A DNA stretch of 64,000 nt from Micromonospora rifamycinica (GCF_900090265.1 NZ_LT607752.1:5338001-5402000); one strand, 5' to 3'. Shown: positions 7,032 to 15,872, counted from the stretch's first letter. Program-made: numbers and translations. Notes: generated by a model from the letters alone, not told the origin.

Positions 7032-8225
7032 TCAGCCCACGTCGAGGGGGTCGGCGAGGAGCCGTTCGAAGGCGAGTTCGGCCGCGCCGATCAGCGCCGC
7101 GTCGTCACCGAGCTTGGGGGTGCGCAGCCGGACGTGCTCCAGGCAGGCGGGCAACCCGGTCTCGTTGAGCCGGCTGCGGACCTGGGCGGCGGCGGCCAGG
7201 TAGAGGTCCCGCATGGTGCCGCCGAAGATGACCATCTCGGGGTTGAAGATGTTGACCAGGTTCGCCACCCCGAAACCGAGCCAGTCACCGGCGTGTCGTA
7301 CCGCGGTCTGGGCGCGGGCGTCGCCCCGGTCGGCGGCGTCGAAGACGGCCAGCAGCGCCTCGCGGCCCCGGGCGTCGGACCGGCCGGCGGCCCGGAGCAG
7401 CCCGTACTCGCCGATCTGGGTCTCCCAGCAGCCCCGCGAGCCGCACTCGCAGGGGGTTCCGTCGCGCACCACCACCATGTGCCCGACCTCGCCGCCGTAC
7501 CCGCCGTGACCGGTCAGCCGGCGGCCCCCGGCGATGATGCCGGCACCGACGCCGACGTCCCCGTAGAGGTAGATCACGTTGTCGCAGCCGGCGGCGACGC
7601 CCCGGGCGTGTTCGGCGAAGGCGGCGACGTCGGCCACGTTGCCGACGGTGACCGGCAACTCCACGCCCACCTCGGCGGCGAGCGCCGCGCCGATCGGCTC
7701 GTCCACCCATCCGGTGGTCGGGCCGAGCCGGACCAGCCCGTCGGCCTTGCGGACCATGCCGCAGACGGCGACGCCGGCACCGACGCAGATGGACCCGGCG
7801 GGCACCCGTTCCCGCATCTGTTTCAGCGCGCCGGCCAGCATCGGGGTGGTCTCCGCGGCGTCCAGGTCGCGCGGCCGGTCCAGTTCACGGCGGTCGAGCA
7901 CCTCGCCGCCGAGTCCGACCCGCGCGGCCCGCAGCCGGTCCACCTCGATCGAGTACGCGTACGCGTAGACCCGGGCCGACTCGGGCCGGACGACCAGCGA
8001 CGGTCGTCCGGCCCGGCCGGTCTCCTTCGGCGTCCCCTCGCTGACCAGCCCGGCGCCGGCCAGGTCGGCGGTGAGCGCGCCGATGGTGCTGCGGTTCAGC
8101 CCGAGGGCGGTGGTGAGTTCCGCGCGGGAGGTGGCGCCGTGCACGTGGACGTGCCGGAGCAGCGCCCCGAGGTTCTGCCGCCGGATCTCGTCCTGGCTCG
8201 GTCCTACCCGCATCGTCGCTGGCAC
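7032..8225 (-). CDS. ROK-family transcriptional repressor of the sugar ABC operon
   Basis: ROK (NagC/XylR type) protein of 397 aa. An N-terminal winged helix-turn-helix (about residues 15-75, SRAELTTALGLNRSTIGALTADL) is followed by a sugar-kinase-like ROK domain. The zinc-site signature is visible as GHMVVVRDGTPCECGSRGCWE, a CxCGxxGCxE pattern that coordinates zinc in ROK proteins. It lies 28 bases after the permease gene on the same strand, so it likely represses the xylF-xylG-xylH operon and responds to the imported sugar. A second start at ATG 8213 is possible. Confidence 0.9.
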   Translation of the reverse strand: MPATMRVGPSQDEIRRQNLGALLRHVHVHGATSRAELTTALGLNRSTIGALTADLAGAGLVSEGTPKETGRAGRPSLVVRPESARVYAYAYSIEVDRLRAARVGLGGEVLDRRELDRPRDLDAAETTPMLAGALKQMRERVPAGSICVGAGVAVCGMVRKADGLVRLGPTTGWVDEPIGAALAAEVGVELPVTVGNVADVAAFAEHARGVAAGCDNVIYLYGDVGVGAGIIAGGRRLTGHGGYGGEVGHMVVVRDGTPCECGSRGCWETQIGEYGLLRAAGRSDARGREALLAVFDAADRGDARAQTAVRHAGDWLGFGVANLVNIFNPEMVIFGGTMRDLYLAAAAQVRSRLNETGLPACLEHVRLRTPKLGDDAALIGAAELAFERLLADPLDVG

Positions 8226-8253
8226 CCCATGTCCCGCCGGTGGCGTCCGCGGA

Positions 8254-9513
8254 TCAGCGGGTGCCGGAGGCGGCGGCCCGGCGGCGCGACAGCGCGTCCA
8301 CGCTGGCGGCGAGGAGCAGCACCACGCCGGTGACCACGTACTTCACCCCGGCGCTGTAACCCATCAGGCCCATCCCGTTGTCGATGACGGCGACCACCGC
8401 GCCACCGAGTACGGCGTCGAGGACCCGGCCCTTGCCGCCGAAGAGGCTGGTGCCGCCGATCACCGCCGCGCCGACGGCGTAGAGCAGCACGTTGCTGCCG
8501 CCGGTGTTCGGGTCCACCGAGTTGGCCCGGCTCGCCGCGACGATGCCGCCGACGGCCGCCATGGACGAGCAGATCACGAAGACCGAGATCCGGATCCGGT
8601 CGACGTTGATGCCGGCCCGGCGGGCGGCCTCCTTGTTGCCGCCGACGGCGTAGACGTGCCGGCCGTAGCTGGTGCGCTGGAGCACGAAGGTCCAGACGAT
8701 CAGCAGCACCGCGATGACCGGCACCACGATCGGCACGCCCTTGAGCGAGTTGATCAGGACGTTGCGGCTGCGCTCCTGGTTGAGGATGTAGACCGCGATG
8801 CCGAGGATCAGGGTCAGCCCGCCGATCCGGGCGAGCACCACCGCCATCGGGTCGGCGGTGAGGCCCCGGGCCAGCCGCTTGCGGTGCCGCAGCAGCTGCA
8901 CGGCCGCGTACCCGCCGACCGCGATGGCGGCCAGCGCCCAGCCGAGGGTGGGCGGGAGGTTGCGGTTGGCGATGGCCACCAGCACCTCGTCGTTGACGGG
9001 GATGTTGGAGCCTCCGCTGATCAGCATCAGCACGATGCCCTGGAAGGCGAGGAACCCGGCCAGGGTGACCACGAAGGACGGGATGCCGATCTTGGCGACC
9101 AGGAAGCCGAGCACGGTGCCGATGAGCACGCCGGTGAGGATCGCGGCGAGCACGGCCACGTACCAGGGGTAGCCGGCCTTGGTGGCGACGTTGGCCAGGA
9201 CGGCCGCGCAGACCCCGCTGGCGAAGCCGGCGGAGAGGTCGATCTCGCCGAGTAGCAGGACGAAGACCAGCCCCATGGCGATCAGGGTGACCGCCGCGCC
9301 CTGGGTGAACAGGTTGGCGAAGTTGCCGGCGGTGAGGAACGACGGCCGCATGACGGAGAAGACCGTGCAGAGCACGATCAGTCCGAGCACGGCCGGCAGC
9401 GCGCCGATGTCGCCGCCGCGTACCCGGCCCCAGTAGCCGCGGAGGTGGCTGCCGACGGTCGGCGACGGCGTGACCGCCGCCGGGCCTTCCTTGCGCACGG
9501 CGGTGGTGGTCAT
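8254..9513 (-). CDS. xylH: sugar ABC transporter permease, XylH type
   Basis: Integral membrane permease of 419 aa in the BPD_transp_2 family used by D-xylose/ribose importers. About ten hydrophobic segments are evident. The family loop GEIDLSAG follows the second to third helices, and the cytoplasmic coupling region reads YAVGGNKEAARRAGI. It starts at ATG 9513, overlapping the ATPase stop by 4 bases (ATGA). It pairs with the ATPase and with the lipoprotein encoded next. The XylH assignment is by family; another pentose cannot be excluded. Confidence 0.88.
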   Translation of the reverse strand: MTTTAVRKEGPAAVTPSPTVGSHLRGYWGRVRGGDIGALPAVLGLIVLCTVFSVMRPSFLTAGNFANLFTQGAAVTLIAMGLVFVLLLGEIDLSAGFASGVCAAVLANVATKAGYPWYVAVLAAILTGVLIGTVLGFLVAKIGIPSFVVTLAGFLAFQGIVLMLISGGSNIPVNDEVLVAIANRNLPPTLGWALAAIAVGGYAAVQLLRHRKRLARGLTADPMAVVLARIGGLTLILGIAVYILNQERSRNVLINSLKGVPIVVPVIAVLLIVWTFVLQRTSYGRHVYAVGGNKEAARRAGINVDRIRISVFVICSSMAAVGGIVAASRANSVDPNTGGSNVLLYAVGAAVIGGTSLFGGKGRVLDAVLGGAVVAVIDNGMGLMGYSAGVKYVVTGVVLLLAASVDALSRRRAAASGTR

Positions 9514-10334
9514 CGAACGCCTCCTGGAGTGGTGTCGGCGGGGGCCGCGCCGGTGCCGTTGCCGGCGGTGACCGGCTCGCCGGTGAGGCCGAGGTTGCCG
9601 GAGCGGCCGGCGGTGATCAGCTCGACGACCTGCGAGTGGGTGATGTCGGTGGTCTTCACCTGGGCGACCATCTGGCCGAGGTAGAGCGCGGCGATCCGGT
9701 CGGAGACCGCGAAGACGTCGTTCATGTTGTGCGAGATCAGGACCACGGCCAGGCCGTTGTCGGCCAGCCGGCGGACCAGTTCGAGGACCTGGGCGGTCTG
9801 TGCCACGCCCAGCGCGGCGGTCGGCTCGTCCAGGATGACCAGCTTGCTGTTCCAGAGCACCGCCTTGGCGATGGCGACGGTCTGCCGCTGGCCGCCGGAG
9901 AGGCTGGAGACGTGCTGGCGCAGCGACTTCACCGTCCGTACGGAGAGCCCGGCCAGGGTCTCCGCCGCCATCTGCTCCATGGTCGGCTCGTCGAGCACCA
10001 GCCCGCTGTGCTTCTCCCGGCCGAGGAACATGTTCTGCACGATGTCGAGGTTGTCGCAGAGCGCGAGGTCCTGGTAGACGACCTCGATGCCGAGCGTGGC
10101 GGCGTCCCGGGGGCTGTTGATGCTCACCGGGCGGCCGTCGAAGAGGAACTCGCCGGCGTCGGCCGGATAGATGCCACTGATGCACTTGACCAGGGTGGAC
10201 TTGCCGGCGCCGTTGTCGCCGACCAGTGCGGTCACCTCTCCGGCGTGGGCGGCGAGGGCGACGTCGCGCAGGACCTGGACGGGACCGAAGCTCTTGTCGA
10301 TCCCGCGCAGTTCCAGCAGGGGGGTCGCGGACAC
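9510..10334 (-). CDS. xylG: sugar ABC transporter ATP-binding protein, single-domain XylG type
   Basis: ABC ATPase of 274 aa. Walker A is GDNGAGKST, the signature is LSGGQRQTV, Walker B is KLVILDEPTAAL and the switch His is in LISHNMND. E. coli XylG has two fused ABC domains (about 500 aa), but this actinobacterial type has one, so it must work as a homodimer. GTG 10334 is selected by GAAGGAG six bases upstream. A coding-looking region continues in frame upstream but lies over the intercistronic hairpins and is not translated. The C-terminus is Ala/Gly/Thr rich. Confidence 0.88.
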   Translation of the reverse strand: MSATPLLELRGIDKSFGPVQVLRDVALAAHAGEVTALVGDNGAGKSTLVKCISGIYPADAGEFLFDGRPVSINSPRDAATLGIEVVYQDLALCDNLDIVQNMFLGREKHSGLVLDEPTMEQMAAETLAGLSVRTVKSLRQHVSSLSGGQRQTVAIAKAVLWNSKLVILDEPTAALGVAQTAQVLELVRRLADNGLAVVLISHNMNDVFAVSDRIAALYLGQMVAQVKTTDITHSQVVELITAGRSGNLGLTGEPVTAGNGTGAAPADTTPGGVR

Positions 10335-10385
10335 GGGGGTCTCCTTCGGACGGAGGGAAGGTCTCGGAGCCCGTCCGGCGGCGAG

Positions 10386-10450
10386 CGCCGCCCGGCACGA
10401 GGTTCCGTGCCGGGCGGCGTCGCGTCGACGGGGTACGACGCTCGTCGTAC
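10386..10450 (-). terminator. two intercistronic hairpins between xylF and xylG
   Basis: A 14-bp perfect stem (10386-10399 with 10406-10419, 6-base loop) and an 8-bp stem GTACGACG/CGTCGTAC (10433-10450, 2-base loop) lie between the binding-protein stop and the ATPase start. There is no U-tract. They probably stabilise the xylF 3' end or attenuate transcription so that binding protein is made in excess. Confidence 0.65.
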
Positions 10451-10453
10451 GGG

Positions 10454-11554
10454 TCAGCTGATGCCGTTCGCCGTGCAGAGCGCGGCGTACGCGCCGGTGC
10501 AGAGCTTGGCCTTGTCGACGTAGCCGTCGGCCACCACGTCCTTGACGGTCGACTTGTCGATCGCCTTCGGCTCCAGCAGGACGGACGGGACGTCCCGGCC
10601 GCTCTCCGGGTCCTTGACGGTCTGCCCGGTCTCCTTGCGCTCGCCCTTCGCCACGGCGATGGCCAGCTCGGCGGCCGCGTCGGCCTCCTTCTTGACGGCC
10701 TTGTAGACGGTCATGCACTGGTCACCGGCGAGGATGTTCTGCAGGCCGGTCACGTCGGCGTCCTGGCCGGTCACCGGGACCTTGCCGTTGAGCTTGTTCT
10801 TCTTCAGCACCGAGATGGCCGCGTTGCCCAGGCCGTCGTTGGCGGAGAGCACACCGTCGATCTTGCCGCCGGTCTGGGTGAGCATCTGCTCGAAGATCGT
10901 GGCACCCTGCGCCGGGTCCCAGTCCGGCACCGACTGGTCCGGGCCCTTGGTGTATTCCTTCGACTCGAACTTCGGCTTGAGCACCGAGTCGTAGCCGTTC
11001 TTGAACAGGGTGGCGTTGTTGTCGGTCGGCGAGCCGTTGAGGTAGGCGACCGTCGGGTTCTTGACGCCCTTCTCGGTCAGGCACTTCGCCAGGCCCTCGC
11101 CCTGGAGCTTGCCGACGGCCTCGTTGTCGAAGCTGACGTAGTACTGGGCCGAGCCGCCCAGGGTGAGCCGGTCGTAGTCGATCGTCGCGACACCCTGCGA
11201 CTTCGCCTTGTCCAGCACGGCCTTGCCGGTGCCGGAGTCCAGGTTGACGATCATCAGGGTGGTGACCCCACCGGTGATCATCTGGTCGGCGATGGTCTGG
11301 AAGGCGTTCTTGTCGTTCTGGGCGTTCTGGATGTCCGATTCGACACCGGCGGCGTCGAACGCCTCCTTGAGGAACCTGCGGTCAGCGGTCTCCCAGCGGG
11401 CGGAGGACTTGCTGTCCGGCAGGATCACGCCGATCTTCGGCTTCTTGTCGGTGCTGCCGCCGGCCTCGTTGCTCTTGGAGTCGTCGCCACAGGCGGCCAT
11501 GCTGCCGGTGGCCAGCAGGCCGACGGCGGCGAAGGTGAGGAAGCCCTTGCGCAT
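10454..11554 (-). CDS. xylF: sugar-binding lipoprotein, XylF type
   Basis: Periplasmic-binding-protein type 1 fold lipoprotein, 366 aa. MRKGFL plus a hydrophobic stretch ends in the lipobox SMAAC at residues 17-21, so it is anchored by lipidated Cys. KIGVILPDSKSSARWE and the hinge region VTGQDADVTGLQNILAG match D-xylose binding proteins (XylF/ChvE type). It is the first gene of the operon and delivers substrate to the permease and ATPase. AAAGGA about eleven bases upstream supports ATG 11554. Confidence 0.9.
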   Translation of the reverse strand: MRKGFLTFAAVGLLATGSMAACGDDSKSNEAGGSTDKKPKIGVILPDSKSSARWETADRRFLKEAFDAAGVESDIQNAQNDKNAFQTIADQMITGGVTTLMIVNLDSGTGKAVLDKAKSQGVATIDYDRLTLGGSAQYYVSFDNEAVGKLQGEGLAKCLTEKGVKNPTVAYLNGSPTDNNATLFKNGYDSVLKPKFESKEYTKGPDQSVPDWDPAQGATIFEQMLTQTGGKIDGVLSANDGLGNAAISVLKKNKLNGKVPVTGQDADVTGLQNILAGDQCMTVYKAVKKEADAAAELAIAVAKGERKETGQTVKDPESGRDVPSVLLEPKAIDKSTVKDVVADGYVDKAKLCTGAYAALCTANGIS

Positions 11555-11614
11555 GTCTGCACGGGTCCTTTCGAGGGTGGGGGAAGGAGTGGTCGGTGTT
11601 TTGTTGTGTCCGGC

Positions 11615-11644
11615 AACGTATTCCCGCTCACATCCCGGGCGCAA
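11615..11644 (-). promoter_or_regulatory. candidate xylF promoter
   Basis: On the minus strand TTGCGC (11639-11644) and TACGTT (11615-11620) are 18 bases apart, placing the transcript start about 55 bases upstream of xylF. The surrounding 11600-11700 segment is less GC-rich than nearby genes. No clean ROK operator could be assigned. Confidence 0.4.
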
Positions 11645-11786
11645 GGGTGCCGAGGTCAGAAGTTTGTTGGCGGCGGTAACAATTCAGCAACGCGGTTGTC
11701 ACCTCCGGGACACCCGTCCGGTAATCACGCTTCGTGTCCGGTCCGCAACCGTCGCCCCTGGCCGGTCCGCGACCGCCGCCGCCCGG

Positions 11787-12266
11787 TCAGCCGGCGGCGA
11801 TCCGGGCGGTGCCGGCCCCGCTCAGGGCGACCAGGTCGGCCGGGGCGAGTTCGAGCTGCAACCCCCGGCGGCCGGCCGAGACGTAGACGGTCCCGTGGGC
11901 CAGCGCGGAGACGTCCACCACCGTCGGCAACCGGCGTCGCTGACCGAGCGGGCTGATCCCACCCCGCACGTATCCGGTGCTCCGCTCGGCCACGGCCCGG
12001 TCGGCCAGCGCGGCCCGTTTGCCGCCCAGCGCCGCCGCCAGCGCCTTGAGGTCCAGCTCGCCGGTGACCGGGACGACCGCCACCGCCAGCGCCCCGTCCA
12101 CCTCGACGACCAGCGTCTTGAACACCCGCTCCGGCGGCACCCCGAGCGCCGCCGCGACCAGTGCGCCGTAGTCGGGCGCGTCCGGGGAGACGTCGTACGG
12201 ATGGGTGCGGTGCGCGATCTTCCGCTTGGTCAGCAGCGCCGTCGCCGCGGTGGCCCGTCCCGCCAT
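11787..12266 (-). CDS. ybaK: YbaK-type aminoacyl-tRNA deacylase
   Basis: YbaK/EbsC family protein of 159 aa, which hydrolyses Cys-tRNA(Pro) mischarged by prolyl-tRNA synthetase. The family pattern includes FKTLVVEVDGALAVAVVPV, the invariant KAL(AA)ALGGKRA helix containing the catalytic Lys region, and GYVRGGISPLGQRRRLPTVVD. ATG 12266 gives the usual length of about 160 aa. It sits ten bases from the end of the preceding methyltransferase gene on the same strand and is probably co-transcribed with it. Confidence 0.92.
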   Translation of the reverse strand: MAGRATAATALLTKRKIAHRTHPYDVSPDAPDYGALVAAALGVPPERVFKTLVVEVDGALAVAVVPVTGELDLKALAAALGGKRAALADRAVAERSTGYVRGGISPLGQRRRLPTVVDVSALAHGTVYVSAGRRGLQLELAPADLVALSGAGTARIAAG

Positions 12267-12276
12267 GCCGGTCACG

Positions 12277-13536
12277 CTAGCCGGGCGCACCCTCATCCGC
12301 ACCCGCGACCGGTCTGCCGATCAGCACCGTCGGCGCCCCGGCCACCCGGGTCAGCACCAGGCTGGCCGGGTTCTCCCCGGCCAGCCTGAGGTCCCGGCGC
12401 AGCTGTTCGGGCACCAGCGCCGAGCCCCGCTTGAGGATCTCCACCCGGCCGATCCGCCGCTCCCGCAGTAGCGCCCGCAGCCGCTTCAGCGAGAACGGCA
12501 ACACGTCGACGATCTCCAGGCAGCGGCCGAACGGTGTCGGCCGCGGGGTGTCGGCGTACAGGTAGGCGATGCTCGGGTCGGCCAGGGTCGCGTCCAGCGT
12601 GCCGGCCAGCTCGGCGACCAGGTGTGCCCGGACCACCGCCGGATCCGGGTCGTACAGGTAGCGGCGCACCGGTCCGACCGTCGCCTCCGTGTCGCCCGCG
12701 CCGGTCAGCTGGTGGCTGCGCGTCGTCGGTTCGCCCGGGCCGCCCGGCGGGCGCTGCCGGGCGGCGGGCCGCTCCGACCGCAGCACGGTCGCCCGGCGGG
12801 GCACCCCGGCGAGCGGGCCACCCCAGAGGGCCGCCTCGACCAGGTCGCCGTCGACGCTGACCCACTCCGCTTCGGTCCCGGCCGGGATCCGCGCGTGGTC
12901 GAGGCCGGGGGCCACCTTGACCACCGTGTGCGGCACCCGCCCGGCCAGCCCGGTGACGAAGTCCCACGGTGGCGAGTAGGCGTCCGGTTCGAAGATCCGT
13001 CTCCCGGTGCCGGCCCGCCGGCGGGCCGGGTCGCAGAAGACGGCGTCGACCCGGGTCACGTCGAACGCGGTCGCGTCGCCGCACTCCACGGTGAACATCG
13101 CGGCCAGCCCGGCCGCCTCGGCGTTCGCGGCGGCCAGCGCGGCGGTGACCGGGTCGGCCTCCACCCCGTACACCCGGATTCCGGCGCGGGCGGCGGCGAG
13201 TGCGTCGGCGCCGAGGCCGCAGCCCAGGTCGGCGAGGGTGTGCACCCCGGCGGCGGCGAGCCGGGCGGCCCGCCGGTCGGCGACCACGCGGCGGGTGGCC
13301 TGCTCCAGGCCGGGGCGGGTGAGGAACATCCCGGCGGCCTCCGGGCCGAACTTGCCGACCGCCCGGCGGCGCAGCTCGGCCTGGGTCAGCGCGGCGGCGG
13401 CCAGCCCGGCCGGCACCCCGCGCGAGCGCAGCGCCGCCGCCGCGACCAGCGGGTCGCCGCCGGCCACCTCGGTCGCCGCGGCGAGCACGGCCGACCCCTC
13501 GGGGGTACGCAGGGCGGCGAACTGGTCCAGATCCAC
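12277..13536 (-). CDS. class I SAM methyltransferase with THUMP-like C-terminal region
   Basis: Predicted methyltransferase of 419 aa. The SAM-binding motif I reads LADLGCGLGADALA near residue 103, motif II YGVEADP, and a catalytic-type DAVFCDPARR (DPPR-like) follows, as in RNA or DNA methylases. The C-terminal third, with VEILKRGSALVPEQLRRDL, matches the THUMP-like domain of actinobacterial proteins of this kind, suggesting an RNA substrate. GTG 13536 is the probable start, in front of VDLDQFAALRTPEG; the ribosome site is weak. The start faces the groES promoter region. Confidence 0.8.
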   Translation of the reverse strand: MDLDQFAALRTPEGSAVLAAATEVAGGDPLVAAAALRSRGVPAGLAAAALTQAELRRRAVGKFGPEAAGMFLTRPGLEQATRRVVADRRAARLAAAGVHTLADLGCGLGADALAAARAGIRVYGVEADPVTAALAAANAEAAGLAAMFTVECGDATAFDVTRVDAVFCDPARRRAGTGRRIFEPDAYSPPWDFVTGLAGRVPHTVVKVAPGLDHARIPAGTEAEWVSVDGDLVEAALWGGPLAGVPRRATVLRSERPAARQRPPGGPGEPTTRSHQLTGAGDTEATVGPVRRYLYDPDPAVVRAHLVAELAGTLDATLADPSIAYLYADTPRPTPFGRCLEIVDVLPFSLKRLRALLRERRIGRVEILKRGSALVPEQLRRDLRLAGENPASLVLTRVAGAPTVLIGRPVAGADEGAPG

Positions 13537-13589
13537 CCGCCCATTGTCCGCTCCGGTGCCGGACCGGGGCGACACGGGGAGGTGTCTCG

Positions 13590-13616
13590 TTGGCACTCTC
13601 CTTGACGGAGTGCTAG
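13590..13616 (+). promoter_or_regulatory. CIRCE operator 1 upstream of groES
   Basis: TTGGCACTC (13590-13598), nine bases, GAGTGCTAG (13608-13616): the inverted repeat bound by the heat-shock repressor HrcA, close to the consensus TTAGCACTC-N9-GAGTGCTAA. Confidence 0.93.
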
Positions 13617-13630
13617 CCGAGGAATAACCT
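13603..13630 (+). promoter_or_regulatory. groES-groEL promoter
   Basis: TTGACG (13603-13608) lies in the spacer of the first CIRCE and TAACCT (13625-13630) lies between the two CIRCE boxes, 16 bases apart. HrcA bound at either box would cover the polymerase site. Confidence 0.75.
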
Positions 13631-13634
13631 GCGA

Positions 13635-13661
13635 TTAGCACTCTCACCCCGAGGGTGCCAG
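13635..13661 (+). promoter_or_regulatory. CIRCE operator 2 upstream of groES
   Basis: TTAGCACTC (13635-13643), nine bases, GGGTGCCAG (13653-13661). The left arm is perfect and the right arm has two changes from consensus. The centre is 45 bases from that of the first box. Confidence 0.88.
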
Positions 13662-13802
13662 CGTCCGGGCCATCCGGTCCGGGTGCTGAACGCCAGGCGG
13701 ACCGGCACCCGCGACGACGGCCCCGCCCGGTGGCATGTGGCAATTGACGCCGGTCGGACTCTCGGCCGGCAACGAAACCAAGTACCCCAGGAGGGTATGC
13801 CC

Positions 13803-14111
13803 GTGACTACCGCGACCAAGGTTGCGATCAAGCCGCTCGAGGACCGCATCGTGGTCCAGGCGAACGAGGCTGAGACCACCACGGCGTCGGGCATCGTGAT
13901 CCCCGACACCGCCAAGGAGAAGCCGCAGGAGGGCACCGTCCTCGCCGTCGGCCCCGGCCGGATCGACGACAAGGGCAACCGCGTGCCGCTCGACGTCAAG
14001 GTCGGCGACACCGTTCTCTACTCGAAGTACGGCGGCACCGAGATCAAGTACGCCGGCGAGGAGTACCTGGTGCTCTCCGCCCGCGACGTTCTCGCGGTCA
14101 TCGAGAAGTAA
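13803..14111 (+). CDS. groES: co-chaperonin GroES
   Basis: GroES, 102 aa (10 kDa heptameric lid for GroEL). The sequence KVAIKPLEDRIVVQ, the mobile-loop region TASGIVIPDTAKEKPQEG and the C-terminal EYLVLSARDVLAVIE are classic. AGGAGGG at 13789-13795 is too close to the ATG at 13797 but gives seven bases to the GTG at 13803, so GTG 13803 is preferred; the ATG would add two residues. It is transcribed from the CIRCE-controlled promoter together with groEL. Confidence 0.96.
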   Translation: MTTATKVAIKPLEDRIVVQANEAETTTASGIVIPDTAKEKPQEGTVLAVGPGRIDDKGNRVPLDVKVGDTVLYSKYGGTEIKYAGEEYLVLSARDVLAVIEK

Positions 14112-14183
14112 CCAACCGATTCCAGTGTCGTCGCCCCGGTCCGGCTCGCCGGGCCGGGGCGACGTCGCTTCGAAGGGACATTC

Positions 14184-15818
14184 ATGGCGAAGATCCTGAG
14201 CTTCTCGGACGACGCCCGGCACCTGCTGGAGCACGGTGTCAACGCCCTCGCGGACGCGGTCAAGGTCACCCTCGGCCCGCGCGGGCGCAACGTCGTCCTG
14301 GACAAGAAATTCGGTGCGCCCACGATCACCAACGATGGTGTGACCATCGCCAAGGAGATCGAGCTCACCAACCCGTACGAGAACCTCGGCGCGCAGCTGG
14401 TCAAGGAGGTGGCGACGAAGACCAACGACGTCGCCGGCGACGGGACCACCACCGCGACCGTGCTGGCCCAGGCGATGGTGCGCGAGGGCCTGCGCAACGT
14501 GGCCGCCGGGGCCAACCCGACCGGCCTCAAGCGGGGCGTCGACGCGGCGGCCACCAAGGTCTCCGAGGCGCTGCTCGGCCGGGCCGTGGAGGTGGCCGAC
14601 AAGGAGTCGATCGCGCACGTCGCGACGATCTCCGCGCAGGACGCCACCATCGGCGCGCTGATCGCCGAGGCGATGGAGAAGGTCGGCCGTGACGGTGTCA
14701 TCACCGTCGAGGAGGGCTCCACCCTCACCACCGAGCTGGAGGTGACCGAGGGTCTCCAGTTCGACAAGGGCTTCATCTCGCCGAACTTCGTCACCGACGC
14801 GGAGTCGCAGGAGTCGGTGCTGGACGACCCGTACATCCTCATCACCACGCAGAAGATCTCGGCGATCGAGGAGCTGCTGCCGCTGCTGGAGAAGGTCCTC
14901 CAGAACAGCAAGCCGCTGCTGATCGTCGCCGAGGACGTCGAGGGCCAGGCGCTGTCCACCCTGGTGGTCAACGCGCTCCGCAAGACCATCAAGGTCTGCG
15001 CGGTCAAGGCCCCCGGCTTCGGCGACCGGCGCAAGGCGATGCTCCAGGACATGGCGATCCTGACCGGAGCCGAGCTGGTCGCCCCGGAGCTGGGCTACCG
15101 GCTCGACCAGGTGGGCCTGGAGGCGCTCGGCACCGCCCGGCGGGTCGTGGTCGACAAGGAGAACACCACCGTCGTCGACGGCGGCGGCAAGTCCGCCGAG
15201 GTCACCGACCGGGTCGCCCAGATCCGCAAGGAGATCGAGGCGTCCGACTCCGACTGGGACCGGGAGAAGCTGGCCGAGCGGCTGGCCAAGCTCTCCGGTG
15301 GCATCGCGGTCATCAAGGCCGGCGCGGCGACCGAGGTCGAGATGAAGGAGCGCAAGCACCGCATCGAGGACGCGATCGCCGCGACCAAGGCCGCGGTCGA
15401 GGAGGGTACGGTCCCCGGCGGCGGTGCCGCGCTGGCCCAGATCCGCTCGGTGCTCGACGACGACCTCGGCCTGACCGGTGACGAGAAGGTCGGCGTCTCG
15501 ATCGTGCGCAAGGCGCTGGTCGAGCCGCTGCGCTGGATCGCCCAGAACGCCGGCCACGACGGTTACGTGGTGGTGGAGAAGGTCGCCGGCCAGGACTGGG
15601 GCCACGGCCTCGACGCCGCCAAGGGCGAGTACGTCGACCTGGTGAAGTCCGGCATCATCGACCCGGTGAAGGTGACCCGCAACGCGGTCACCAACGCCGC
15701 GTCGATCGCCGGCCTGCTGCTGACCACCGAGAGCCTGGTGGTCGAGAAGCCGGAGCAGCCGGAGCCGGCCGCCGCCGGTGGGCACGGCCACGGCCACCAG
15801 CACGGCCCCGGTTTCTGA
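14184..15818 (+). CDS. groEL: chaperonin GroEL1 with His-rich tail
   Basis: 60-kDa chaperonin, 544 aa, ATP-driven protein-folding ring. It has the ATP-binding GDGTTTATVLAQ, the apical and hinge segments, and AAVEEGTVPGGGAAL. In place of the usual Gly-Met repeat tail it ends in an alternating Gly-His tail, the mark of the GroEL1 (Cpn60.1) form encoded next to groES in actinobacteria. A second, GroES-unlinked GroEL2 is usually present elsewhere in such genomes. GAAGGGA precedes ATG 14184. Confidence 0.97.
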   Translation: MAKILSFSDDARHLLEHGVNALADAVKVTLGPRGRNVVLDKKFGAPTITNDGVTIAKEIELTNPYENLGAQLVKEVATKTNDVAGDGTTTATVLAQAMVREGLRNVAAGANPTGLKRGVDAAATKVSEALLGRAVEVADKESIAHVATISAQDATIGALIAEAMEKVGRDGVITVEEGSTLTTELEVTEGLQFDKGFISPNFVTDAESQESVLDDPYILITTQKISAIEELLPLLEKVLQNSKPLLIVAEDVEGQALSTLVVNALRKTIKVCAVKAPGFGDRRKAMLQDMAILTGAELVAPELGYRLDQVGLEALGTARRVVVDKENTTVVDGGGKSAEVTDRVAQIRKEIEASDSDWDREKLAERLAKLSGGIAVIKAGAATEVEMKERKHRIEDAIAATKAAVEEGTVPGGGAALAQIRSVLDDDLGLTGDEKVGVSIVRKALVEPLRWIAQNAGHDGYVVVEKVAGQDWGHGLDAAKGEYVDLVKSGIIDPVKVTRNAVTNAASIAGLLLTTESLVVEKPEQPEPAAAGGHGHGHQHGPGF

Positions 15819-15837
15819 CCCCGCGCCAGATCCGGTT

Positions 15838-15872
15838 CAGGGCGCACCGTCGTACGTCGGCGGTGCGCCCTG
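15838..15872 (+). terminator. groES-groEL terminator hairpin
   Basis: CAGGGCGCACCG (15838-15849) pairs perfectly with CGGTGCGCCCTG (15861-15872) across an 11-base loop, 20 bases after the groEL stop. Confidence 0.75.

Noticed and set aside
10335..10718. N-terminal extension of the XylG ATPase across the xylF-xylG gap
   Set aside because: It would overlap xylF coding sequence and two hairpins; GTG 10334 has an excellent ribosome site and the family start.
8254..11554. Ribose or general sugar importer instead of xylose
   Set aside because: Binding-protein and permease patterns fit XylF/XylH better and the ROK regulator fits XylR, but the choice rests on family likeness only and is kept with reduced confidence.
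13644..15803. Very long minus-strand open frame (over 700 codons) opposite groES-groEL
   Set aside because: GroEL codon bias in high-GC DNA leaves the antisense frame open; the translation is His/Arg/Val/Leu-rich without any domain.
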